DNA of 64,000 nucleotides from Limnomonas spitsbergensis (Eukaryota > Chlorophyta > Chlorophyceae > Chlamydomonadales): the NCBI GenBank assembly GCA_037349105.1, contig JAYJMM010000009.1:806001-870000 (forward strand). The letters are read 5' to 3'. A program made the position numbers and the translations under genes. Positions 24,701 through 32,969 of the stretch are shown here, piece by piece. Each line of letters opens with the position of its first letter. The first letter of the stretch is position 1. Under the pieces are notes generated by a model that saw only the letters and a program-made list of their open reading frames with translations, ran no database searches and had not been told where the DNA came from.

Positions 24701-27700
24701 CTCCTACATGTCCCTACCTCCTACATGTCCCTTCCCCCACTCAGACATGTCCTTGTCCCTTCCCCCACTCAGACATGTCCCTACCCCCTACATGTCCCTA
24801 CCTCCTACATGTCCCTACCCCCACTCAGGCATGTCCTTGTCCCTTCCCCCACTCAGGCATGCACTTCAGCACATGATGCAAGTTACTATGAAGGTGCGAC
24901 TTGATGCCCCATGTCGGCTCATTTCCTTTTCCTTACTTCTTCCCGCCCACTTCTCTTCTGTCTATGTGTTTCCGCCCTTGTATTCTCACCCATGTTCTCT
25001 CTGCCCCGTGTCCTCGCTGCCCCGTGTCCTCTCCGCCTTTGTCTTTGCCGCCTTTGTCTTTCCGCTTTTGTCTTCTCGCACATGTACCTTTGCCAACGTT
25101 TTTTCGCCGATTTACATTTCACCTAATTCGCATTCAAACCGTCTCCAACGTTGAATTGCTGTCAATGCTGTGCCGATAACGGTCCTAACGGTGGCTGAAT
25201 TATGTAGCTGAGTTTCAGTCACCACAATTAGAAGGCAAATTCAGCTACTTTTACCAGTAAGAGACCGTAATTTCTTGCACGATTTCTGAATCACGGCGCA
25301 ATTGCAGAGCACTGATTGCTGTACACTGTGGCACTGCCATCATAGCTTCCATTTTTCACTCCCCGGGGCAGTGAATATCCACTTGGGCACTTGTCATCTG
25401 TGCCTCGTCATGTCCACGCTTCACCATCTGTGCCTCGTCATTTCCACACTTGACCATCTGTGCCTCGTCATTTCCACACTTGACCATCTGTCTTTGAACA
25501 CGGTCGCCAGGCGGGAGATGCTCTGTTCATTCCCAGTGGCTGGTGGCATCAAGTGGATAGCTCAGGTGGGCCGGTGGGCTGGTGGGCCGGTGGGTCAGTG
25601 GGCCAGTGGGCCAGTGGGCTGGTGGGCTGGTGGGCCGGTGGGTGAGTGGGCCAGTGGGCTAGTGGGCTAGTGGGCCAGTGGGCTGGTAGCATCAAGTGGA
25701 TAGCTCAGGTGGGCCGGTGGGCTGGTGGGCCGGTGGGCTGGTGGGTCAGTGGGCCAGTGGGCCAGTGGGCCGGTGGGCTGGTGGGCCAGTGGGCTGGTGG
25801 CATCAAGTGGATAGCTCAGGTGGGCCGGTGGGCTGGTGGGCCAGTGGGCCAGTGGACTGGTGGGCTGGTGGCATCAAGTGGATAGCTCAGGTGGGCCAGT
25901 TAGTCGGTGGTCTGGTGGGCTGGTGGACCAGTGAGCTGGTGGGCTGGTGGGCCAATTAGCCGGTGGGCTGGTGGGCTATTGGGTTGGTGGACCGGTTAGC
26001 TGGTGGGCCGGGGGGCCGGTTAGCTGGTGGGCTGGTGGGCTGGTGGACCGGTTAGCCGGTGGGATGGTGGGCCAGTGGGCTGGTGGCATCAAGTGGATAG
26101 CTCAGGTGGGCCGGTGGGCTGGTGGGTCAGTGGACCAGTGGGCCAGTGGGCCGGTGGGCTGGTGGGCCAGTGGGCTGGTGGCATCAAGTGGATAGCTCAG
26201 GTGGGCCGGTGGGCTGGTGGGCCAGTGGGCCAGTGGACTGGTGGGCTGGTGGCATCAAGTGGATAGGTCAGGTGGGCCAGTTAGCCGGTGGTCTGGTGGG
26301 CTGGTGGACCAGTTAGCTGGTGGGCTGGTGGGCCAGTTAGCCGGTGGGTGGTGGGCTATTGGGTTGGTGGACCGGTTAGCTGGTGGGCTGGGGGGCTGAT
26401 GGACCGGTTAGCCGGTGGGCTGGTGGGCCGGTGGGCTGGTGGACCGGTTAGCCGGTGGGCTGGTGGACCGGTTAGCCGGTGGGCTGGTGGACCGGTTAGC
26501 CGGTGGGCTGGTGGACCGGTTAGCCGGTGGGCTGGTGGGCTGGTGGACCGGTTAGCCGGTGGGCTGGTGGGCCGGTGGGCTGATGGCATCAAGTGGATAG
26601 CTCAGGTGGGCCTTGGTACTCCGATTTGTACTGCTTTCCCCGTCATATATCGCCTATTTTCATGTCTACTGCATCTCCTGGTATTTACTGCATTCTGATA
26701 TAAACTGCCTCTCAGACATGTACCGCCTCTGTCAATATGTACCGCTTCGCCCCGTGTATTCTGAGGTATAATTTTTGTTGTCATGTGTTTTGGTGATCCC
26801 CATTCACTGCGCGCTGCTGCCTCTCCCTAGCAGTACATTCTCTCCCTATGTGTACCGCCTTTCCTGATGAGTTCTCCTTCTGCTGTGTACTGCCTCAGGT
26901 ACCACCATAGCCGTAAACTTCTGGTGGGACCCTTTGTCACTTGCCGCTGCCGCCTCTGGCTGCGGCTCTCACCCCCTGCCTGCTGCCGCCTCTGGCTGCG
27001 GCCCTCACCCCCTGCCCTATTCTGCCTCTGGTCGCGGCACTCCCCCCCTACCCGCTGCTGCCTCTGGTCGCGGCCGCACCGGCCACGGCTACGCACTCTT
27101 CCACCTGCGACAGTGCTTGGGTGAGGCTCTGGTGGAGATGATGGGGCAGATGGTTTTGGAGGTCTCACAGGGGCAGCAGCAGCAGCATTTGGGGCAGCAG
27201 CAGCAGCAGCAGCAGGGGCGGCAGCAGCAGGGGCAGCAGCAGCGGGGGCAGCAGCAGCAGGGGCAGCAACAGCAGCAGGGGCGGCAGCAGCAGCAGCAGG
27301 GGCGGCAGCAGCAGGGGCAGCAGCAGCGGGGGCAGCAGCAGGAGGGGCAGCAACAGCAGCAGGGGCGGCAGCAGCAGCAGCGGGGGCGGCCGTTGGAAGC
27401 CGAGCAAGAGGTCGCGGGAGGGCCCGCAGAGGGCCAGTTGGATTCACCTGCGGAAGAAGAAGGTTCCGGACACTCTGCGGGCCAGCAGGGTGCCCCCTCC
27501 CTAGAAGGTTCCGGAAGGTTGGAAGCAGAGAGGCAGGGTGCTCCCTCCCTGGAAGCTACCGGAAGGTTGGAAGAAGAGGAGCGGCGTCCCTCAGACTCAC
27601 GTAAGCGTGGTCGGGTAGAGAGCTGGGTCTCTGGAAAGCCAGGCTCTGAACCGGCTGGCGGCGTGGCAGCATCCTCTGTACTGCCTGGTAGCGTGACAGC

Positions 27701-30089
27701 ATATTTTGTACCGCCTGACAGCGTGGCAGCATCTTGTGTACTGCCTGGCGAGGTGGCAGCATCCTCTGTACTGCCTGGCGTTTCGGTCCCCTCTGGGCGG
27801 TACCGGCGGTCCGCTGCAGGACTGGTGGACACATTCATGGGGATCCTTGCGCACCGGCAACTGCCGCGGCATGGGCCAGGGCATGGCAAGCACTGCGGTG
27901 TTGATGAGATGGCCGTGCTTCTGGCGCCTCTATCCGGCGCTGAGCTGGCAGGTCTGTTGTACCGGGTGGCGAACGACTACCCGGGGGCCATCAGGCAGTT
28001 GTTTTTCGGTGTTTCTGCTGCCGGCGGCGGAAGTGCAGCCGGCAACAGGCCTTCCGCCGCCGTAACAGCAGCAGCTCCCGCGCCAGCTGTGGCGGCGGTG
28101 GCTGTGGCTGCGCCAGCTGCTGCTGCTGCGGCGGCGGTGGCTGTTGCTGCACCAGCTCCTGCTGCTGCGGCGGCTCCAGCTCCTGCTGCTGCTCCTGCTG
28201 TGACTGCGGTGACATTGGCGCCTGGGCCCGGTCAGCCCTCCTCATCTGAAATAGATTTATCATGCTGGGACTCAGGCGCTATGACCCCCATGGTAGCGTA
28301 CTTGATAACGAGTAAGCTGGAGGCGCTGGAGCAGCAGGAGCAGCAAGAGAACGAGCAGCAGGAGCAGCAAGAGAACGAGCAGCAGGAGCAGCAAGAGCAC
28401 GAGCAGGAAATGCAGCGGCAAAATCATAGTCATCAGCAGCAGCAGCACCAAGGAGTTGACGAGGCGGGCGTATCGGGAGGCTGCGAGGATGCCACTGTGG
28501 ATGCTCGAGGGCGCAATGTAGTGACAGCACCCAGCTTGGCGGAGCTTTACCCGGCATTGTATGGCGCAACAGGGGATGCTGATAAGGTGAGGGCAGTAGC
28601 CATGGTCCCATGCCTCGGCCGAAACGATCGGCTTCCTTAATCCAGGCACTTGTTTGCATACCGCGGTATACTGGTATCTATTTATTGATCTATTTATGAG
28701 GACTGAGGAAATTCGGGAGATATGATTGAGCGCCCGGTTTAGCTCTGAGCTTTGCCCGGCGTTGTATGGCGCAACAGGAGACGCTGATAAGGTGAGGACG
28801 ATAGCCATGTGAATGGTATCGGCGCGGATGCGGCTACGGCCCCAAGCTGTGTTGTTTCCTTAAATTCCACGCCCTAGTAGGGCGTAGCTTTCTTTCTTTC
28901 TTATGGGGCAACAGGGGACGGAGACAAGGTGAGGACGATAGCCATGTGCATGGTAACGGCGCGGATGTGGCTACGGCCCCAAGCTGCGCTTGTCTCCTTA
29001 ACCTCCACGCCCTAGTAGGGCGTAGCTTTCTTTCTTTCTTATGGTGCCGCAACAGGGGACGCTAACAAGGTGAGGACGATAGCCATATGCATGGTAACGG
29101 CGCGAATGTGGCTACGGCCCCAAGCTGCGTTGTCTCCTTAACCTCCACGCCCTAGTAGGGCGCAGCTTTCTCTTCTTTTTTTTGCGCACCAGGGGACGCT
29201 GACAAGGTGAGGACTGAGGAAACCTGGGAGGCAGGAGGCTTGAGCGCCCGGGTGGGGTAGGAGGCTAAGTGGGAGACTTGCTGAGGAAACCTCACGTTAG
29301 CGTACCTGGTGCTACGACCCAACGAGGGGCTTCATTAATCCTCATTAATCCTCATTAATCCTCATTAATCCTCATTAATCCATGCCTCAGGGTGTGTTCT
29401 TTATTTATATAGAGACGGTACGCCCTGAGGCGTGGATTATGGAAGCCACCCGTTCGGCCGCAACACTAGGTGGGCTAAAAAACTATTTATTTATTTATTT
29501 ATGGCGCCCATGCGACCGAGCATTTTTTAGCAGGGCCCAGAGGTGTAACGTTATTGGCATGTTGTCTGTGTTTGCTTGAACATGATGAGGCATGTGCCTC
29601 CACGCATGCATTCAACCAGTCAATGACATAACACCTCTGGGCCCTCCTCAAAAAGGCTCGGCCGTGTGGGCGCCCAACTGTCCGATTGGGAGAAATGAAA
29701 CGGAACTCGAGGTAAGAGGGAAATGCATGCAAGCATTCAACGAGTACTACCGGTAAGTTGTACCATTGCTGCGCTCCCCCAGAGGCCTTCATGGCCATCC
29801 CTAGGCCGATTCCTACCAAACCTGGACCTGCCTCCGAGCGGTGGCCCAAGCAGCAGGGCTGGCCGCACCAGGGGCTTGTGGCTGGGGGCCACAGTGTAGC
29901 TGAACTGTAGCTGATAGCGGCATACCACTAACTAAAAACATCACTGGGCAATTGCCTTCATGCAAGCATTCATAGAGTATTGAGTTGTACCATAACTGCG
30001 CTCCCCCACAGGCATTCGAGGTGTTGTTGCGTGGCAGGCAGAAGCTGGCAGAGGAAGCGATGCAAAGATTAATGGAGCGAGTGCTGTAA
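18721..30089 (+). CDS. JmjC/cupin_8 family Fe(II)/2-oxoglutarate-type oxygenase with Gln/Ala-rich C-terminal tail (5' incomplete)
   Basis: Exons: 18721-18989, 19941-20010, 20728-20919, 24857-24893, 25511-25565, 26899-28586, 30012-30089. All introns are GT-AG and phases match throughout; the exons give about 795 codons. In order: [22 protein letters not shown], typical of the JMJD5/JMJD7/TYW5-like group; [19 protein letters not shown] with the HxD iron ligands; [53 protein letters not shown] with the distal iron His; and [12 protein letters not shown] long tail follows: poly-Gln blocks, a 10-residue repeat ([10 protein letters not shown] type), a helical segment near [20 protein letters not shown], Ala-rich and Gln/Glu-rich coiled-coil stretches. 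The last exon reads [20 protein letters not shown] and ends in TAA at 30087. Family members hydroxylate proteins or tRNA, or demethylate histones; the substrate here is unknown. The first exon starts in phase 2, so upstream exons must exist. Confidence 0.82.
19020..19190 (+). repeat. Short interspersed repeat family B in a JmjC-gene intron
   Basis: Starts CAGCTGCATGTCAGCTACAC and continues with GGCAACCAGTCG, GGACCAAGTTTGGTTCCC and GCGGCCACGG, matching the order of motifs in 55780-55965. Confidence 0.6.
19235..19395 (+). repeat. TTAGGGG-type telomere-like interstitial array
   Basis: About 20 degenerate copies of GGGGTTA (TTAGGGG), with GGGTAAG and GGAGTTA variants. It resembles telomere-type repeats but lies inside an intron of the JmjC gene. 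Confidence 0.8.
19396..19940. other. Remainder of JmjC-gene intron
   Basis: Contains two to three decayed copies of a roughly 100-bp unit (AACATGTTCAGTGTTGGGCG at about 19446, again near 19510 and 19595) and an AT-rich dispersed element at 19645-19765 (ACCGTAAAACTGGTTTGACG, twice GGGGTGCGCGGAGT). Ends with the TTACTTGCAG acceptor of the exon at 19941. Confidence 0.55.
20011..20465 (+). repeat. G-rich minisatellite that includes copies of the upstream splice donor
   Basis: The exon ending at 20010 joins its donor as GTGTGCCAG|GTGAGGGGG. The same string with GTGAGATGGGTGTG recurs near 20078 and 20417, and GTGTGCCAGATAAGG near 20126. Runs of G and GTGTGTGGGG fill the rest. The array therefore appears to have grown from this intron's own 5' splice junction. 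Confidence 0.75.
20555..20727 (+). repeat. Broken duplicate exon start interrupted by repeat family A
   Basis: CCCCCTCAG|TGGCAGCAGATC (exon-like from about 20570) copies the acceptor and first bases of the true exon at 20728 (CCCCCTCAG|TGGCAGCCGATC). It would read [16 protein letters not shown] against [16 protein letters not shown], losing the HxD motif. From about 20618 it runs into a family A repeat (GAAAGAAAGCAGGCTACGCC). Confidence 0.7.
20920..21125 (+). repeat. About 72-bp tandem copies of exon end plus splice donor
   Basis: The exon ends CCCCTGTACAG|GTAAACAGTACACATGATG. Further units CCCCCTGTTCAGGTGAGCAG (about 20977) and CCCCTGTGCAGGTGAGCAG (about 21053) follow with the same downstream ACACATGATGTAT sequence, each keeping a plausible GT donor. 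Confidence 0.8.
21217..24850 (+). repeat. 17-bp / 28-bp satellite related to the intron's own acceptor
   Basis: Early part (21217-21950): 28-bp-like units CCCACTCAGGCATGTCC with TTGTCCCTACC. Main part: 17-bp units CCCTACCTCCTACATGT or CCCTACCCCCTACATGT, roughly 170 copies. The array returns to the first type at 24728-24850 and runs directly into the real acceptor, TTCCCCCACTCAG|GCATGCA, at 24856. The acceptor and the 28-bp units share TTCCCCCACTCAGGCATG. Frames of more than 1,100 codons open in all three forward frames because 17 bp times three repeats in phase; they are not genes. Confidence 0.95.
24894..25510. other. JmjC-gene intron, low complexity
   Basis: Pyrimidine-rich: decayed repeats of CCCCGTGTCCTC and CCGCCTTTGTCTTT (24950-25090), then three copies of a roughly 31-bp unit CACTTGACCATCTGTGCCTC (25395-25495). 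Ends in the acceptor CGGTCGCCAG. Not coding in the gene frame. Confidence 0.55.
25566..26612 (+). repeat. GGGCTGGT-type satellite carrying seven copies of an exon end with its donor
   Basis: The exon 25511-25565 ends GGTGGCATCAAGTGGATAGC followed by TCAG|GTGGGCCGG. The same exon-plus-donor block recurs near 25685, 25796, 25868, 26081, 26178, 26249 and 26580, separated by 8-bp GGGCTGGT/GGGCCGGT/GGGCCAGT units and GGACCGGTTAGCC variants. Most copies keep the GT and could in principle act as donors or cryptic exons. Confidence 0.92.
26613..26898. other. End of JmjC-gene intron
   Basis: Decayed spacer units ending in TGTACTGCCTC or TGTACCGCCTC, similar to the 30-bp unit repeated inside the following exon at 27660-27790. 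Ends with the acceptor ACTGCCTCAG at 26898. Confidence 0.5.
28587..29260 (+). repeat. Tandem copies of JmjC exon end plus donor, interleaved with repeat family A
   Basis: The true exon ends GCAACAGGGGATGCTGATAA then G|GTGAGG at 28586. Copies of this junction follow near 28768, 28906, 29047 and 29190 (for example GACGCTGATAAGGTGAGGAC). Each of the first three continues into a minus-oriented family A repeat (28800-28905, 28925-29040, 29065-29185) ending in TTTC repeats, giving a hybrid unit of about 140 bp. Confidence 0.85.
29503..29700. repeat. Inverted pair of retrotransposon 3' tails
   Basis: Left arm 29503-29560 (GGCGCCCATGCGACCGAGC, then GGGCCCAGAGGTGTAACG) and right arm about 29620-29690 (ATAACACCTCTGGGCCC, then GGCTCGGCCGTGTGGGCGCC) are reverse complements with a spacer near 60 bp. 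Both tails point inward. The arms match the 3' end of the retrotransposon family seen at 52265-52340. Confidence 0.8.
29735..30011 (-). repeat. Family B repeat flanked by a duplicated acceptor region
   Basis: A minus-oriented family B copy (29770-29915, ending TGTAGCTGAACTGTAGCTGA) sits between two copies of the JmjC-gene last-intron acceptor region: CATTGCTGCGCTCCCCCAGA at about 29763 and ATAACTGCGCTCCCCCACAG at about 29992. Only the second is followed by the true exon. Confidence 0.7.
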
Positions 30090-30180
30090 GGAAGAAAGAA
30101 AGAAACTACGCCCTGTTAGGGCCCGGAGGTTAATAAGGAAACAGCGCAGCCTGGGGCCGCAGCCAGAGTGTTGCAAAGAA
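30090..30180 (+). repeat. Short interspersed repeat family A
   Basis: Directly after the JmjC stop codon: GAAAGAAAGAAACTACGCCC, GGAGGTTAATAAGGAAAC, AGCGCAGCCTGGGGCCG. One of about nine copies in the window. Confidence 0.75.
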
Positions 30181-31640
30181 GGAATCCATATATGAGTCCT
30201 TATTAAGTATTCGAATTAATCTTTGGTCCAAAGCATTAGAAGCAGTGTTGTGCGATGTATGGTTCCGGTTGTATCACGGTTTTCCTTTAAATACGGTGTA
30301 ATACCAGCGTCAATGAGTCACAAGCCTTGCCCTAAGTATCAACTACGGCTTTCCTTGATTGGTTAAGAACTGCAATCCGGCACTTGCCGTTTTGTCATTT
30401 TGAATCGAACAGATTCACAAATTCTTTCAACCCTTTCCTTCAAATTTAAAAATGCTTTGATCTTGAATATAACCTTCAGTTATTATGAGAGCCAAAATCT
30501 GGGCAGTATGTAAATGACGTCTGGGCCCTGCTCAAATTGAAAGCTTGGCCACGACGGCAAACAAAAAGCCTGCTAGGAAACTCAAGAGAGAAGGCACGAG
30601 ACGAAAGAAAGGAAAGGCGGCATGCAAAATTCGTGCTGTTGTTAGCAGGCGTAAGTCAATAACGCATGCTGGAGCCCAGTAGCCAGCTTGCTAGACCCTT
30701 CTTCATCACAAGCTTCACAAAAAGATACAAAACAAATCCCACAGATTTTTAGCCAGGCTCAACTGCTCAAGGGAGATAATCTCGCGTTCCTGCTTGTTTC
30801 CTATCTCCGTGCTCCATGCGAGTGCTCCATGCAAGTGCTCCATGTCCGTGCTCCATGCGAGTGCTCCATGGGCTTTGTAATTATTTACTTTCTTTCCCTC
30901 TGCTCTCTCTAGGCTGCTCTGGCAGTCTGCCTCCAAATCCCCAGAGTGTTAATGGCCAGCTGGAGCTCAGAATGGCCCTTCTGTTCTCTGGGCCGTTCTA
31001 GCAGTCTGCCTCCTGATCCTCAGGGTTTCAATGGCCAGCCGGAGCTCCATGCTCGTTTCCAATACTCTAGCATTAAAGTGGCTCTTAGGGAGCGGGGGTG
31101 GGTGCAAATGCGGTGGTTGCAGGGGTAATGGGAGGGTATGGGGGAGTACGGGGGGCGGGAGGGTATGGGAGAGAACGGGAGGTTACAAGGCTACTTGTAG
31201 GTTTGTGGCAAGAGTGTGCGGCCGGCTGATACCGGAGTGGTGGCTATAGCGGGCGGGGTGGTGAAGGGGCAGGCACGGCCCATGCACAACTAACGAGCAG
31301 GCAGGGGGCATGATGCAACAATATTGCCACATGCATCACCAATCGTACCGGGCGACCCTCCCTAGCACCTCCCATCTAAAAGCACCCCCAACCCCACAAT
31401 CCCCCTCCATCATCTTGCCCACTCTCCAACCCCTGCAGCTTCTCAGACTACCGTATTTATCAAAAATCTTTTCACCGACCTCCACTCTCCGCATGCGCCA
31501 GGCCGGCCCTGATCGAGAAAGTTTGGGCCGCCAGCCATGCATATCAGTCAGTCTATCAAGCAAACATTGATCAAGCAATTTGAAAAGACGTGCATGATGC
31601 CCTAGTAAACACATCGTCAAATGAGTCATAGCAAAAACTG
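30181..31640. other. Intergenic spacer between JmjC gene and retrotransposon copy 2
   Basis: Contains an 11-12-bp run of GTGCTCCATGCGA (30808-30872), a roughly 90-bp pair (GGCAGTCTGCCTCCAAATCC at 30920; AGCAGTCTGCCTCCTGATCC at 31000), and a GGGAGGGTATGGG run (31130-31180). The rest has no recognisable gene or repeat. Confidence 0.5.
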
Positions 31641-32770
31641 AATGAACTCAAATCCGGAAAATCCGGAGACTGCGGCTGAGGGGACCAGCTGAGGCATGCA
31701 GTAGCTAGATCGTAGTCGGTCGCTCCATGCGCGAGTAGTGAACGCGGAAGGGATTGGAAAGCTTTGACGGCGCCGAGCCGCAGCCTTAAGTCCGTGGGCA
31801 CGCAAGCACACACTCTTCGGCTAGTGCGGCCCCTGAAACCAGGTGCGGTAGGCGTGCGCAGGCCTCTGTTCAGAAGCAGGATCTCCGGGGTCCCCCCTGC
31901 CAGCAGCATCCAGCTGCGCCCGCTCATCTGCTGCATCAACTAGCGCTAGCACCTCTGTGATAGGTAGCGGCTGTAGATAGGTCATTCGCTTTCTGACGCA
32001 GTTTGGGGACGGCTGATCCCAACTCCAGCTCCAGCAAGGCACCTAGCAATTCACTGCACCAATGGCGCCCTCCGGTGCCCTGCCAGACAGCGAGCTGCAT
32101 GTCGGCCGCCATGGCTGCCGCCATGAGTGGGCCGTCTTGTGCTGCTCGAGCGACCGCTGCGATGTAGAAGCAAAGTACATACTACCACCAACTTCATTGT
32201 AACAACTGCATCTGCAGCTCCCTCATGACACCCCAGCTGGCAGCGGACGCAGGTAGCCCTGCAGCCTGGCGCAGATGCTGGAGGAAGCTGGACTGCATTC
32301 TGCTCTTGAGGCGATGCCGCGGTCTGAGCCTCTGAAGTGATCGGTGGCCCACACCACATCACCGTAGTTGGCCCCAGGCGCAACATAGACGGACAGACGC
32401 CAACCGGATGTGTGTACACAGATGATGCCTGAGCCCTGAGGAGCATGACCTTGGCGGCCATGGGGCGGACCCGCTGCAACGCGGCAGCCAAAGGCACCTC
32501 TCTACCGTGCATGGCTTTCCTCATGTTGCCGCTCTCGTGCTGAATGATGCCCATTCAAGAACTTGAAATCCTAGACACGCTTCAGCACTATCCTATCGGG
32601 GCCATACACGCAAGCATGGGCTGATTGCCGGCGCTGTGCAGTTAAGCGGCTGCCAAACTCCAATGTCTGTCTTGCTAACGATGACCTGGAGCTGCTTGAC
32701 CGCCGCATGGCATACTTGCAGGGCATCTATCATGTGTTGCAGCCCAAGCTCAAGAATGTGGATAGTGCAA
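31640..32770 (-). pseudogene. Non-LTR retrotransposon fragment, copy 2 (decayed)
   Basis: Minus-strand paralogue of 47777-48856. Recognisable pieces are a frame reading VYVAPGANYGDVVW (about 32350-32390), ITEVLALVDAADERAQLDAA (about 31900-31965) and LRLGAVKAFQSLP (about 31750), spread over three frames with several frameshifts. The 5' part matches copy 1 up to the region of GCTGCTTGACCGCCGC (about 32694). The zf-RVT end is missing. It lies about 200 bp upstream of the MFP2 start codon, so the MFP2 promoter must be short or lie within retrotransposon-derived DNA. Confidence 0.75.
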
Positions 32771-32969
32771 CGGTGTTGGGGTTGGGCACGTGGAACATGG
32801 TGCGTAACATTCTCTAGGATTCTCTGGACAAGCACGGCATGATCGCAACCAGGCGGATTACGCAGCATGCAACAACTGAAACTAATTCAGTTGCGCTCGG
32901 CATGCTGACGTGGAGGTGGGCGAGATGACAAGTGTCAAACTTCCTTCGCATTATGCAGATCTCTCGATA

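Noticed and set aside
21221..25154. Three overlapping plus-strand ORFs of 1,119-1,227 codons
   Set aside because: All lie in the 17-bp satellite and read the same [21 protein letters not shown] repeat in three frames; the real exons nearby use different sequence.
26827..27447. 206-codon Ala-rich minus ORF
   Set aside because: Antisense shadow of the same poly-Gln coding stretch.
27089..27889. 266-codon Cys-rich minus ORF
   Set aside because: Antisense shadow of the CAG-rich JmjC tail exon.
26934..28640. 568-codon ORF as an independent gene
   Set aside because: It has no ATG at its start (TTG); the frame continues from the JmjC exon chain via the acceptor at 26898 and leaves at the donor at 28587.
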